From CAJFUR01 sp904420575 (GTDB lineage Bacteria > Actinomycetota > Coriobacteriia > Coriobacteriales > Eggerthellaceae): 64,000 nucleotides of DNA. Both the position numbers and the translations under genes were made by a program. The stretch is taken from NCBI GenBank assembly GCA_965119745.1, contig OZ221973.1, positions 2,356,001 to 2,420,000 of the forward strand. The letters are read 5' to 3'. Position 1 is the stretch's first letter. Each line of letters starts with the position of its first letter. Below the pieces are notes generated by a model that was given only the letters and a program-made list of their open reading frames with translations, ran no database searches and was not told the origin of the DNA. Shown here one piece after another: positions 1 through 8,914 of the stretch.

Positions 1-93
1 ATGAGGCACGCCGTGCACGTGGAGGAGGACCTCTCCTTGCAAGGCCTCTGCCTGCTGCACCGCATGAACGGGAAGCGCCCCGCCGCGCGCTGA
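1..93 (+). CDS. C-terminal end of an unidentified gene (cut by window edge)
   Basis: An open frame runs from the first base of the window to a TGA at 91-93. It encodes the last 30 or so residues, ending HRMNGKRPAAR, of a protein that begins outside the window. An ATG happens to sit at base 1, but no upstream sequence is available to judge whether it is a real start. The tail is too short to assign a family. Codon use is GC-rich like the neighbouring genes. Confidence 0.35.
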   Translation: MRHAVHVEEDLSLQGLCLLHRMNGKRPAAR

Positions 94-201
94 AGGCGCG
101 AGGGACGGCCTCTTTCGGGGGCAGCCCGAGGGCGGGCGCGGCATGGGAAGGGTGCCGAGGTCGACACGGGCCCGGCACGCCGGGTGGGCAGCGCCCGGCC
201 G

Positions 202-1335
202 CTAGCCCTGGCAGATGATCTCGCGCAGGGCGGCCACGAGCTTCTCGTTGTCCTCGCGCGGACGCACGGCCACGCAGAAGTACTTCGCGTCGGCAAGCCC
301 GGGGATGCCCTCGAGCTTGCGGATGAGGAAGCCGGCCAGCTGCAGGCGGCTCGCCAGCTCGTCGGCGTTCTCCACGCCTAGGTCCATGCCCGCGTCGTTC
401 TCGAACGAGCACATGACGTAGTTCGCCTCGGCGGGATAGATGTTGATGCCGGGAATGAGGTTGAGCATGCACTGCAGCCAAGGGATCTCGGTGTCCAGGA
501 ACTCGCGCGTGCGCTCCAGGTGCCCCTGCTCGGTCAGGACGAGCTCGCCGATGACCTCGGCGAGCATGGAGACGCCCGACGAGTCGTAGAACTGGCCGAT
601 CTGCGCGATGGTGTCGGGATGCGCCACGCAGTAGCTCACCGGCACGCCGGGCATGGCGAACGACTCGCACAGAGAGCGCACCACCACCAGGTTGCGGTGG
701 TCGCGCGTGAGCGGCACCATGCTCTCGCCCCCCAGCGTGAGCTCGATGGAGCGCTCGTCCACCACCACCCAGGCGCACGTCTCCAGGTAATGCAGGAGCG
801 TCGGCTGGGGCAGCAGGCGGCTGGTGGGGTAGCCGGGATTGGCCAGCACGGCCGCGTCGAACGAGATGCCGTGGCGCGCAGCGGCCTGGGGATCGGGCAC
901 CACGAAGCCCGACGGGCTCAGTATCTCGACCACCTGATGGCCGGCGTTGCCCGCCGCGAGCGCGTACTCCACCGGGCCAGGCGTGGCCACGCCCACGGTG
1001 CAGGGCTGGTAGGTCTGGGCGACCGCCCGTATCATGTCGCCGACGGTGGACCCGCACAGAAACGACTCGACGGGCATGCCGTAGCGCCGCGCGAGCACCG
1101 AGCGCAGGGTGTGGGCCTCGCGGTCGGGCGGGTAGCTGAGCTCGCCGGCGGAAAAGGCCTCCTGGATGGAGGACAAAAACGACGGCGGGGTGCCGAGCGG
1201 GTTCGCGGTGCCGGAAAAGTCGATCCAGTTCATTTCCGTGCGCAGCTCGTAGGGCGGGGACAGCAGCTGCTCGGGAAGCACGGTGACCGCGTCGCGCACG
1301 CCGGAGCGCGCCTTGGTTCCAAACAAAGCCGTCAT
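202..1335 (-). CDS. PLP-aminotransferase-fold protein (HisC/CobD-like) lacking the Schiff-base lysine
   Basis: This 377-residue protein has the architecture of class I/II aminotransferases of the histidinol-phosphate aminotransferase/CobD type. It has an N-terminal segment WIDFSGTANPLG (compare the usual DxSxNxNPxG), a central NPGYPTS where active enzymes have NPNNPTG, a retained VVVDERSIELT strand, and a C-terminal small domain. Where active enzymes have SLTKxxxxPGLR, this protein reads SLCESFAMPGVP. The lysine that forms the internal aldimine with pyridoxal phosphate is glutamate, and the substrate-binding arginine is proline. I read the codons directly on the minus strand. The protein is full length, so it is more likely a non-catalytic or repurposed relative than a pseudogene. 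No partner gene is adjacent, and dinB starts divergently about 190 bp away. Function unknown. Confidence 0.75.
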   Translation of the reverse strand: MTALFGTKARSGVRDAVTVLPEQLLSPPYELRTEMNWIDFSGTANPLGTPPSFLSSIQEAFSAGELSYPPDREAHTLRSVLARRYGMPVESFLCGSTVGDMIRAVAQTYQPCTVGVATPGPVEYALAAGNAGHQVVEILSPSGFVVPDPQAAARHGISFDAAVLANPGYPTSRLLPQPTLLHYLETCAWVVVDERSIELTLGGESMVPLTRDHRNLVVVRSLCESFAMPGVPVSYCVAHPDTIAQIGQFYDSSGVSMLAEVIGELVLTEQGHLERTREFLDTEIPWLQCMLNLIPGINIYPAEANYVMCSFENDAGMDLGVENADELASRLQLAGFLIRKLEGIPGLADAKYFCVAVRPREDNEKLVAALREIICQG

Positions 1336-1521
1336 CGATGCTCCTTTCCGTGTCGTCAGCTGCGGGCACAGCGCGTACGCGGAAGGGGCGGGCGGTGCGG
1401 GCCCTGGGTTCGCGTATCATCGGCGGTGCGGGTCGTGTCTTGTCGTGTCTTGGGTCAGGGAAGAACAATCCTAGCACAAGTTCTCGCGGAAGCCACGTTG
1501 CATGGTAGACTAATTCCCGCC

Positions 1522-2826
1522 ATGGAACAAGATCTCATGCCATACGAAGAGCCCGGGTTGGCGCTTGCGCCCTGGGAGGGGCCGGCCATCCTGCTGGTGG
1601 ACCTGGACGCGTTCTTCGCCTCGGTGGAGCAGCTGGACCATCCCGGCTGGCGGGGCAAGCCCGTCATCGTCGGCGGCGACGCCGACAAGCACGGCGTGGT
1701 GTCCACGGCCTCCTACGAGGCGCGCGTCTTCGGGGTGCGCAGCGCCATGCCGTCGTCCACGGCCAGGCGCCTCTGTCCCGACGCCATCTGGACGCACGGC
1801 CACTTCGACCGCTACCGCGAAGTGTCGAACGCCATCATGGGCATCCTGCGCGACGAGACGCCGCACGTGCAGCAGGTGAGCATCGACGAGGCGTTTCTGG
1901 ACGTGAGCCCCACGGCGGTGAACCGCGAGCATCCGGTTGACGTGGCGCGCCGCATCCAGGGGCGCGTGGAGAAGCTGGGCGTGACGTGCTCCATCGGCGT
2001 GGGCACGTCCAAGACCGTGGCCAAGATCGCTTCGGACATGGACAAGCCCCGCGGGCTCACCGTGGTGTTCCCCGGAAGCGAGCGGGACTTCCTGGCGCCC
2101 TTGCCGGTGCGCACCATGAGCGGCATCGGCGCGGCGGCCGAAGAGAAGCTGCGCGCGCGGGGCATCCGCACGCTCGGCCAGCTGGCGGACGCCGACGAGG
2201 GCGAGATCGTGCGCCTGTTCGGCAAGAACGGCCACGTCATGCATGTGCGCGCGAACGGCGGCGACGATGCGCCCGTGGAGGCCGACGACACGGTGAAGTC
2301 GGTGTCGAACGAGATGACGTTCGCAGTCGACCTCGAGACGCGCGAGGACGTGGAGGCGGCGCTGGCCACCATCGCGGCGAAGGTGGGCCGCCGTTTGCGC
2401 CGCAAGGGCCTGGCCGGGCGCACCCTGAGTCTGCGCGTGCGGTTCAGCGACCGCAGCGTGCGCTCCGTACAGCGCCAGCTGGCCCGTCCCAGCGACGACG
2501 AGCTGGCCTTCACGCCGCTTTTGTTCCGCATGGTGGAGGAAGTGTGGCGTCCCGGCACGCCGGTGCGGCTCCTGGGCGTGGGCATGGGCGGCTTCGACGA
2601 GGCCGCCGTGGTGCAGGAGAGCCTCTTCGACGTGGCCGAGGCCGCGCCGGCGGAGGCGGACGTGGAGCCGGTCGTCGCCGACGAGGGAAAGCGCCGCGGC
2701 CTCATCGAGGCCACCGACGCCGTGAAGGACCGCTTCGGCGAGGCGGCCCTGCGTTTCGGCCGCGAGCTGCGCGGCGAGGGAAACACCACCGGCTCCGCCA
2801 GCAAGAACCCCGCCGACTACAAGTAA
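1522..2826 (+). CDS. dinB: DNA polymerase IV (Y-family translesion polymerase)
   Basis: Error-prone translesion polymerase of 434 residues. The palm motif LVDLDAFFASVEQ carries the metal ligand D27, and SIDEAFLDVSPT supplies the second acidic pair at D122/E123. A helix-hairpin-helix thumb and little-finger domain follow. The segment QESLFD, around residues 365-370, matches the QxxLF beta-clamp-binding pattern and is followed by about 65 extra residues at the C-terminus. I chose the ATG at 1522; an in-frame ATG at 1537 would give MPYEEPG and is an alternative. The open frame extends far upstream only because GC-rich DNA lacks stops. The gene is divergent from the aminotransferase-fold gene. 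I saw no clear LexA box upstream. Confidence 0.92.
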   Translation: MEQDLMPYEEPGLALAPWEGPAILLVDLDAFFASVEQLDHPGWRGKPVIVGGDADKHGVVSTASYEARVFGVRSAMPSSTARRLCPDAIWTHGHFDRYREVSNAIMGILRDETPHVQQVSIDEAFLDVSPTAVNREHPVDVARRIQGRVEKLGVTCSIGVGTSKTVAKIASDMDKPRGLTVVFPGSERDFLAPLPVRTMSGIGAAAEEKLRARGIRTLGQLADADEGEIVRLFGKNGHVMHVRANGGDDAPVEADDTVKSVSNEMTFAVDLETREDVEAALATIAAKVGRRLRRKGLAGRTLSLRVRFSDRSVRSVQRQLARPSDDELAFTPLLFRMVEEVWRPGTPVRLLGVGMGGFDEAAVVQESLFDVAEAAPAEADVEPVVADEGKRRGLIEATDAVKDRFGEAALRFGRELRGEGNTTGSASKNPADYK

Positions 2827-2857
2827 GCGTCACAGGTTGGCGCAGTCGGTCAGCGAG

Positions 2858-2956
2858 AAGGACGGAGAAGCCCTGAATTGCCGTGAAGGGTTTCCGAAGC
2901 GTACCGGGCGTACGTGAGGAAACCCTGGAGCGGCAAGGCGGGGCTTCTCCGTCCTT
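2858..2956. repeat. 99-nt nested hairpin between dinB and degV
   Basis: A 16-bp perfect inverted repeat (2858-2873 with 2941-2956) encloses three further paired blocks: 2878-2883 with 2931-2936, 2887-2895 with 2918-2926, and 2900-2904 with 2910-2914 around a five-base loop. The whole 99 nt can therefore fold as one long imperfect stem. It lies between convergent genes, so it may act as a bidirectional terminator, but it is longer than a normal terminator and could be a dispersed palindromic element. Confidence 0.7.
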
Positions 2957-2970
2957 CGCAGCGTCGAGCC

Positions 2971-2998
2971 GTTCCGACGGCCGTCAGGCCGTCGGAAC
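2971..2998 (-). terminator. Hairpin after degV
   Basis: Perfect 12-bp stem (2971-2982 with 2987-2998) around a four-base loop, immediately downstream of the degV stop codon on the minus strand. There is no pronounced T tract on either side, so termination is inferred from position and stem stability. Confidence 0.6.
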
Positions 2999-3001
2999 CG
3001 A

Positions 3002-3874
3002 TTACCGTTTGTCGGCCAGGAAGAACAGGGCCATGGTGCCGGGGCCGGAGTGGGCGCCGATCACCGGGTCGACGTAGTTGATGACCACCTCGGGCACGCC
3101 GAAGCGCTGCTTCACCTGGTCGGCCACGTACTCGGCCTCTTCCAGGCAGTCGCCGTGGGTGATGAACACCATCTGCTGGTCGATGGGCGCGATCGCCGAC
3201 TTCGCCATGTGGTCCACCAGCGCGTTCAGCGACTTCTTGCGGCCGCGCACCTTCTCCAGGGGGATGAGGTGCCCTTCGTCGTCCACGTGCATGACCGGCT
3301 TGATGTTGAGCATCGTGCCCGCCCAGGCGGCCGTCTTGGACACGCGCCCGCCGCGGAACAGGAACATGAGGTCGTCGACCGTGAACCAGTGTGCCAGGTG
3401 CAGCTTGTTTTCCTCCAGCCAGTCGCGCACCTCCACGATGGAGGCGCCGGCGCGGGCGCGTTGCACGGCGTGCCAGACAAGCAGGCCCTGCCCGCCCGAC
3501 GCGGCCAGCGTGTCCACCGCGAGCACCTGGCGCTCGGGGAACTCGCGCGCCAGGTCGCGCATCAGAAGCTCGGTGGCCTCGAACGTGCCGGAAAGCCCGC
3601 TCGAGAAGCCGATGTAGAGCACGTCGCGTCCCTGCTCCAGAAGCCCGCGCATGAGCGCCTCGGACTCGGCCAGGTTCGGCAGCGAGGTGGTGATGACCTT
3701 GCCTTCGCGCATCATGGTGTAGAACTGCTTGAGGTCGGTGTGCTCGCCTTTGAGGTAGCTTTGGTACTGCTGGCCGTCGACCATGAACGTCAACGGCAGG
3801 ACGTGCAGGCCGAAGTCGTCTATCATCTCTTCGACGAGGTTGCTGCTGGAATCGGTGACGATCTCGAATTGCAT
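3002..3874 (-). CDS. DegV-family fatty-acid-binding protein
   Basis: A 290-residue DegV protein. The family binds a fatty acid in a deep pocket and supplies it to fatty-acid kinase or similar enzymes in Firmicutes and Actinobacteria. The N-terminal TDSSSNL and the FSSGLSGTFE loop (around residue 88) provide the serines that contact the carboxylate in characterised members. RGGRVSKTAAWAGTMLNIKP is the usual second-domain signature. I chose the ATG at 3874 because GGGAGG lies six bases upstream and the family begins with a beta strand ending in TDS; a longer frame to 3922 adds a charged, non-homologous stretch. It is convergent with dinB and divergent from ileS. The lipid substrate cannot be told from sequence. 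Confidence 0.9.
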   Translation of the reverse strand: MQFEIVTDSSSNLVEEMIDDFGLHVLPLTFMVDGQQYQSYLKGEHTDLKQFYTMMREGKVITTSLPNLAESEALMRGLLEQGRDVLYIGFSSGLSGTFEATELLMRDLAREFPERQVLAVDTLAASGGQGLLVWHAVQRARAGASIVEVRDWLEENKLHLAHWFTVDDLMFLFRGGRVSKTAAWAGTMLNIKPVMHVDDEGHLIPLEKVRGRKKSLNALVDHMAKSAIAPIDQQMVFITHGDCLEEAEYVADQVKQRFGVPEVVINYVDPVIGAHSGPGTMALFFLADKR

Positions 3875-4044
3875 GTGGGCCTCCCGTGCGCTCTCTTCCG
3901 GCCTCCGCGCGCCTCGGTCCATGGCGGGCAGGCGGCCTCATTCATCCCCGGCCCTCTTCGAGGACCTCTCATGTCGCATTTTGAAAGTATACTGTTTTCC
4001 ACAGGCCACGCTTGTCACAATTTTGAAAAGTCGCCCGGCCCGTG

Positions 4045-4072
4045 TGGAAAACGCAAGGGCATTCGCTATACT
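4045..4072 (+). promoter_or_regulatory. Candidate promoter of ileS-lspA
   Basis: TGGAAA at 4045-4050 and TATACT at 4067-4072 are separated by 16 bp, about 75 bp upstream of the ileS start. The 275-bp region between degV and ileS contains no recognisable T-box (no GGGTGGNACCGCG-like sequence), so control of ileS by uncharged tRNA is not evident here. Confidence 0.5.
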
Positions 4073-4148
4073 ATACCGGTTTGATGAAGACCGGCCGCCT
4101 GCGGCCGCGTCGACACCCTGCAAGACAAGGAAAGGTGGGGCCATTCCC

Positions 4149-7007
4149 GTGGCGAACAGCTACAAAGACACCATGAACCTCCCCCATACCGACTTCGCGA
4201 TGCGGGCCAACCTGCCCGAAAACGAGCCGAAGCGGCTGGCGAAATGGGAGGCGGAGCGCATCTACGAGCGCGTGCTCGAGAAGAACAGGGACGGGAAGCC
4301 CTTCATCCTGCACGACGGCCCGCCCTACGCCAACGGACCCATCCACATCGGCCACGCCTTCAACAAGATCCTCAAGGACTTCGTCAACAAGTCCCATGCG
4401 CAGCGCGGCTACTTCACGCCGTACGTGCCCGGCTGGGACTGCCACGGCCAGCCGATCGAGCACATGGTGGAGAAGACGCTCGGTCCCGAGAAGATGGCGC
4501 GGATCGACCAGCCCACGCTGCGGCGCCTCTGCCGCGAGTGGGCCGAGAAGTACGTCGGCGTGCAGCGCGAGGGCTTCAAGCGCCTCGGCGTGAACGGCGA
4601 TTGGGAGCATCCGTACCTCACGTTCACGCCGAACTACGAGGCCGGCAACGTCGAGGTATTCAAGAAAATGTACCTGGACGGCTCGGTGTACCGCGGCCGC
4701 AAGCCCATCCACTGGTGCAAGCGCTGCCACACGGCGCTGGCCGAGGCCGAGATCGAGTACGGCGACGAGACGTCGCCCTCCATCTTCGTGAAGTTCAGGC
4801 TGGACGTCATGCCCGGCCTGTTCGAGGCCGCGGGCGCCGCCGGCGGCGCCTACGTGCTCATCTGGACCACGACGCCCTGGACGCTGCCGGCGAACACGGC
4901 CGTGTCGCTCGCGCCCGATGCCGACTACGTGATGGTGGTGGCGGACGGCTCGAACATGGTCATGGCGCGCGACTTGGTGGAGCAGGTGGCCGAGATCGCG
5001 GGCTGGGAGGACTACGGCCTCGTGTGCGGCTCCGACGGCGAGCCCGTCGCGCTCAAGGGCCGCGAGTTCACGGGGCTCACGTACACGTGTCCCGTCCGCC
5101 AGGACCTGAAGGGCACGCTCATCTACGGCGACCACGTCACGTTGGACACGGGCACCGGCTGCGTGCACACCGCTCCCGGGCACGGCCAGGACGACTATCT
5201 GGTGGGGCTCGAGTTCGACATCCCGCTGCTCATGCCGGTGGACGACAACGGGCGTTTCACCGACGAGGCGGGACGGTTCGCAGGCCTGGACACCGACGAG
5301 GCCAACCCGCTCATCATCGACTGGCTGCGCGAGCAGGGCACGCTGGTGGCGGAAAAGAAGATCACGCACAGCTATCCGCACTGCTGGCGCTGCCACGAGC
5401 CGGTCATCTTCCGCGCCACCGACCAGTGGTTCGTGTCCATGGACAAGAACGGCCTGCGCGAGGACGCGCTCGAGGCCATCGAGCATGGCGTGGAATGGAT
5501 CCCCGCCTGGGCTAAGAACCGCATCGGCTCCATGGTGGCCGACCGTCCCGACTGGTGCATCTCGCGCCAGCGCTCGTGGGGCGTGCCCATCCCCGTGTTC
5601 AAGTGCGCGAAGTGCGGCTCGACCGTCGCGACGGAGGAGACGTTCGACGCGGTGATCGACCTGTTCTACCGCGAGGGCGCCGACGCATGGTTCGTGCGCG
5701 AGCCGTCCGAGTACCTGCCGCGCACGGCGAAGTGCGGGGTCTGCGGCTGCACGGAGCTCGTGCCCGAGAAGGACATCCTCGACGTGTGGTGGGAGAGCGG
5801 CGTGTCGCACACCTCCGTGCTCAAGCACCGCGAGGACGAGGGCCTGCGCTTCCCGGCCGACCTTTACCTGGAAGGCTCCGACCAGCATCGCGGTTGGTTC
5901 CAGTCGTCCCTGCTCACCAGCATGGGCGCCTATGGCGTGCCGCCGTACAGGTCCGTCATGCACTGCGGCTTCACGATGGACGCCGAGGGCAAGAAGATGT
6001 CGAAGTCGGCCGGAAACGGCGTCGATCCGGCAGACGTCATGGCGAAGAGCGGTGCCGACGTGCTGCGCCTGTGGGTGGCCAGCGTCGACTACTCCCAGGA
6101 CGTGAACATCGGCGACGAGATCCTCGACCGCACGAGCGAGGCGTACCGCCGCATTCGCAACACGTTCCGCTACCTTCTGGGAAGCCTCGACGACTTCGCC
6201 AACGAGCGCGCCGTCATGGACTGGGACGGGCTCGAGCCCGTCGACCAGTGGGCCATGGTGCGCCTATGGCATCTGCTGCGCGACGTGGAGCGTGCGTACG
6301 ACGAGTACAAGTTCCATCTGGTGTACCGCGCGGTGTACGACTACATCGTGAACGACCTCTCGGCCGTGTACATGGACGCGACGAAGGACCGCCTGTACTC
6401 CGAGGCGCCGGACTCGCCGCGCCGTCGCGCCGTGCAGACCGTGCTCATGAACATCCTCGAGGTGCTCGTGCGCGTTCTGGCACCGGTGTTGTCGTTCACG
6501 ACCGACGAGGTATGGGAACACTACCCCAAAGCCATCCGCGCGAGCTACGGGGACGTGTCGAACGTGCAGCTGGCCGGCTGGCCCGAGAAAACCGATTTCG
6601 CGCCGGCGCTGCCCGACGCGGCCGAGGGCGAGAGGATCGCCGAAGACTTCGGCGTGGTGCTGGGCGTGCGCGAGGCGGTGACGAAGGCGCTCGAGGACGC
6701 CCGCGCGCGAAAGGCGGTCAACAAGAGCCAGGAGGCCGCCGTGACCGTGCGCGCGCCGCGCTCGGTGCTCGACGTGTGCGAGCGTTTCGACGCGTCCGTG
6801 TTCGAGGAGCTGTTCATCGTGGCGGGCGTGACCTTCGAGGAAGCCGACGGGCTGGCGGTCGAGGTCGTTCCGGCCGAGGGCGAGAAGTGCCCGCGCTGCT
6901 GGAACTACCGCGAGCTGGGCGTCAACCCGAACCACCCGCACGTCTGCGCGCGCTGCGGCGACGTGCTCGACGAGATCGGCTACGTCGAGCCGGACGGCCA
7001 GGCGTGA
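4149..7007 (+). CDS. ileS: Isoleucyl-tRNA synthetase
   Basis: Charges tRNA-Ile in the cytoplasm. The 952-residue product has the class I signatures HIGH at 66-69 and KMSKS at 616-620. It has the long CP1 editing domain in between (TTPWTLPANTAVS), and a C-terminal zinc ribbon CPRCWNY...CARCGD at about 914-934. The GTG at 4149 gives VANSYKDTMNLPHTDF, which matches the conserved start of the family (MANSYKDTLNLPKTDF in relatives), and AAGGTGG lies upstream. An ATG at 4173 is a weaker alternative. The gene ends in GTGA, overlapping the start of lspA, so the two are probably translated as a coupled pair. Confidence 0.97.
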   Translation: MANSYKDTMNLPHTDFAMRANLPENEPKRLAKWEAERIYERVLEKNRDGKPFILHDGPPYANGPIHIGHAFNKILKDFVNKSHAQRGYFTPYVPGWDCHGQPIEHMVEKTLGPEKMARIDQPTLRRLCREWAEKYVGVQREGFKRLGVNGDWEHPYLTFTPNYEAGNVEVFKKMYLDGSVYRGRKPIHWCKRCHTALAEAEIEYGDETSPSIFVKFRLDVMPGLFEAAGAAGGAYVLIWTTTPWTLPANTAVSLAPDADYVMVVADGSNMVMARDLVEQVAEIAGWEDYGLVCGSDGEPVALKGREFTGLTYTCPVRQDLKGTLIYGDHVTLDTGTGCVHTAPGHGQDDYLVGLEFDIPLLMPVDDNGRFTDEAGRFAGLDTDEANPLIIDWLREQGTLVAEKKITHSYPHCWRCHEPVIFRATDQWFVSMDKNGLREDALEAIEHGVEWIPAWAKNRIGSMVADRPDWCISRQRSWGVPIPVFKCAKCGSTVATEETFDAVIDLFYREGADAWFVREPSEYLPRTAKCGVCGCTELVPEKDILDVWWESGVSHTSVLKHREDEGLRFPADLYLEGSDQHRGWFQSSLLTSMGAYGVPPYRSVMHCGFTMDAEGKKMSKSAGNGVDPADVMAKSGADVLRLWVASVDYSQDVNIGDEILDRTSEAYRRIRNTFRYLLGSLDDFANERAVMDWDGLEPVDQWAMVRLWHLLRDVERAYDEYKFHLVYRAVYDYIVNDLSAVYMDATKDRLYSEAPDSPRRRAVQTVLMNILEVLVRVLAPVLSFTTDEVWEHYPKAIRASYGDVSNVQLAGWPEKTDFAPALPDAAEGERIAEDFGVVLGVREAVTKALEDARARKAVNKSQEAAVTVRAPRSVLDVCERFDASVFEELFIVAGVTFEEADGLAVEVVPAEGEKCPRCWNYRELGVNPNHPHVCARCGDVLDEIGYVEPDGQA

Positions 7008-7771
7008 GGCCGCCCGTGGAGCCCGAAGCCGCGAGAGGCGAGGCCCTGAAGGCCGCATCGTGCCGCAAGCGCAACGCGGCGGTGTTCGTCGCCGTGGCGG
7101 CCGTGTGGCTGGCCGTCGACCTTCTGACGAAGGCGTACTTCGACGGGTTCGCTCCCGGCGAGGTGGTGGCAGGGCCGTTTTTGGGGCTCTTCCGCTTCAA
7201 GCTGGTGCACAACACGGGCATGGCCTGGGGCATGTTCAGCGATTCCACGCTCGCGCTGGGCGTCATGTCGCTTCTGGTGTGCGTGGTACTGGCCCTCTAC
7301 CTGCTCGTGCTCTCTCCGCGCGCCTCGCTCGCCCAGACCTTGGGCGTGGCGCTGGTGGTGGCGGGCGGCATCGGCAACGCGATCGACCGCTTCTCTCAGG
7401 GCTACGTCGTGGACTTCATCGACCTGGCGTTCATGGACTTCCCGGTGTTCAACGTGGCCGACATCGGAGTGACGTGCGGCTTCGTCCTGTTCCTCGTGGC
7501 GCTCGTGGTGGAATGGCGCCACGAGGACGCCCTGCGGGCGAAGGAGGGCTCAGGAGGGGCCGAAGGCTGCCGGGAGGCGTGCGTGCCCGTGCAGGAGCCT
7601 GGCGAAGGCACGATGGAGGCCGGGCAGGCCGTTACGCCCGATGCGGGCGGGACGACGCCCGGCGCCACGTCGGGAACGGAGTGCGGGCAGGCGGCGGCGT
7701 CCGACGCGGACGGGGCGGCCTGCGGAAACGACGGCAGCGTCGGGCCCGACGGGCAGGGGCCGCGCGGCTGA
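7004..7771 (+). CDS. lspA: Lipoprotein signal peptidase (signal peptidase II) with a long C-terminal tail
   Basis: Membrane aspartic protease that removes signal peptides from diacylglyceryl-prolipoproteins. Four hydrophobic segments are present. The catalytic motifs are visible: GNAIDRFSQGYVVDFI carries the first aspartate and FNVADIGV the second. The first 180 or so residues match the family. About 70 further residues, from WRHEDALRAKEGSGG to the end, are Gly/Ala/Thr-rich and without homology I recognise; they are probably a disordered cytoplasmic tail. The GTG at 7004 overlaps the ileS stop; GTG 7016 is an alternative. The stop overlaps the ATG of the next gene as TGATG, which argues that the tail is genuinely translated. 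Confidence 0.93.
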   Translation: MRPPVEPEAARGEALKAASCRKRNAAVFVAVAAVWLAVDLLTKAYFDGFAPGEVVAGPFLGLFRFKLVHNTGMAWGMFSDSTLALGVMSLLVCVVLALYLLVLSPRASLAQTLGVALVVAGGIGNAIDRFSQGYVVDFIDLAFMDFPVFNVADIGVTCGFVLFLVALVVEWRHEDALRAKEGSGGAEGCREACVPVQEPGEGTMEAGQAVTPDAGGTTPGATSGTECGQAAASDADGAACGNDGSVGPDGQGPRG

Positions 7772-8805
7772 TGGCGCGTTCGCTTTGCCATATCGTCTCT
7801 GCCGGCGACGAGGGCCGGCGCATCGACGCGCTTCTGGCCGACCGCGGCCTGTACGGCAGCCGCAGCGCCGCCGCCCGTGCCGTGGAGGCGGGCAAGGTGT
7901 TCGTGAACGGCCAGACGGTGGCGAAGAAGCACGTGGTGGCCGCCGGCGACACCGTGGTGTACGAGGCGGAGGACGCGCCTGCGCGCACCCCTCTGGGCGG
8001 CCAGCCCATCGACCTGGACATACGCTTCGAGGACGACCACCTGCTGGTGCTTTCCAAGCAGGCGGGGCTGGTGTGCCATCCGTCGGTGGACCACGACGAC
8101 GGCACGCTGGTGAACGCGCTCATCCACCATTGCGGCGCGCAGAACCTGTGCAGCGTGCAGGGCGAGGACGACCGCCTGGGCATCGTGCACCGCCTGGACC
8201 GCGACACCAGCGGCCTCATGCTGGCGGCCAAGGACGACGAATGCGGCCTGGCGCTCATGGAGGCCATCCGCGCCCGCGCGGTCGACCGGCGCTATCTGGC
8301 GCTGGTCCATGGGGTGATCGCGCACGACACCGGCATGGTCGACGCGCCCATCGCGCGTTCGGCCAACGAGCGCACGCGCATGGCGGTGCGCGACGTGCCC
8401 TCGGCGCGCGAGGCCGTGACGACGTTCCGCGTGCTGGAACGCTTCGAGCACGGTGCGCACGACGACGGCTACACGCTGGTGGACTGCAAGCTGTTCACCG
8501 GGCGCACCCACCAGATCCGCGTGCACATGCAGTACACCAAGCACCCCGTGGTGGGCGATCCCGTCTACGACGCCCACGCCCCGCGCGACCCGGAGGCGCA
8601 GCTGGGGCTGGAGCGCCAGTTCCTGCACTCCTTCCGGCTGGAGTTCGCGCATCCGGCGACGGGGGAGGAGTTGTCCTTTCTGGACGGGCTGCCCCGCGAC
8701 CTGTGCGGGGCCCTGGACGCCATCGCGGAGCGCAGCCGCGGCCGCACCGCCGCCGGCGACGAGGTGTTCGCGCTGCTGCAAGACGCGCCGCTCCCGCGTC
8801 TGTAG
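7771..8805 (+). CDS. RluA/RluD-family pseudouridine synthase
   Basis: Isomerises specific uridines in structured RNA, most often 23S rRNA. An N-terminal S4-type RNA-binding domain (RIDALLADRGLYGSRSAAAR, then VFVNGQ) precedes the catalytic domain. The family signature HRLDRDTSGLML contains the catalytic aspartate D143, and GRTHQIRVHMQY is the second conserved block. The length of 344 residues is normal. It starts one base into the lspA stop codon, and a gene order of lspA followed by rluD is common in many bacteria. RluD is the most likely orthologue, but RluA-type paralogues cannot be excluded. Confidence 0.9.
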   Translation: MARSLCHIVSAGDEGRRIDALLADRGLYGSRSAAARAVEAGKVFVNGQTVAKKHVVAAGDTVVYEAEDAPARTPLGGQPIDLDIRFEDDHLLVLSKQAGLVCHPSVDHDDGTLVNALIHHCGAQNLCSVQGEDDRLGIVHRLDRDTSGLMLAAKDDECGLALMEAIRARAVDRRYLALVHGVIAHDTGMVDAPIARSANERTRMAVRDVPSAREAVTTFRVLERFEHGAHDDGYTLVDCKLFTGRTHQIRVHMQYTKHPVVGDPVYDAHAPRDPEAQLGLERQFLHSFRLEFAHPATGEELSFLDGLPRDLCGALDAIAERSRGRTAAGDEVFALLQDAPLPRL

Positions 8806-8822
8806 CGGGGCCCTTCGCCCCG
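8806..8822 (+). terminator. Terminator after the pseudouridine synthase gene
   Basis: A 6-bp GC stem (CGGGGC, five-base loop, GCCCCG) begins immediately after the stop codon and is followed by TTCTG. It is short and lacks a full U tract. Confidence 0.5.
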
Positions 8823-8914
8823 TTCTGACGCTTGGGAGGCAAGAGGCGCGCGACGTCGCCACCATGGGCGCAGCACCCGAGGCGCGGGCCGAAAGCGCGA
8901 AGGGCTTCGATTCC

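Noticed and set aside
520..1521. Upstream extension of the dinB frame by 334 residues
   Set aside because: The extension is opposite the aminotransferase-fold gene and has shadow composition. DinB homology begins shortly after the ATG at 1522.
3875..4148. Possible T-box leader for ileS
   Set aside because: No specifier-loop hairpin, T-box sequence or terminator/antiterminator pair could be found; only a normal promoter is visible.
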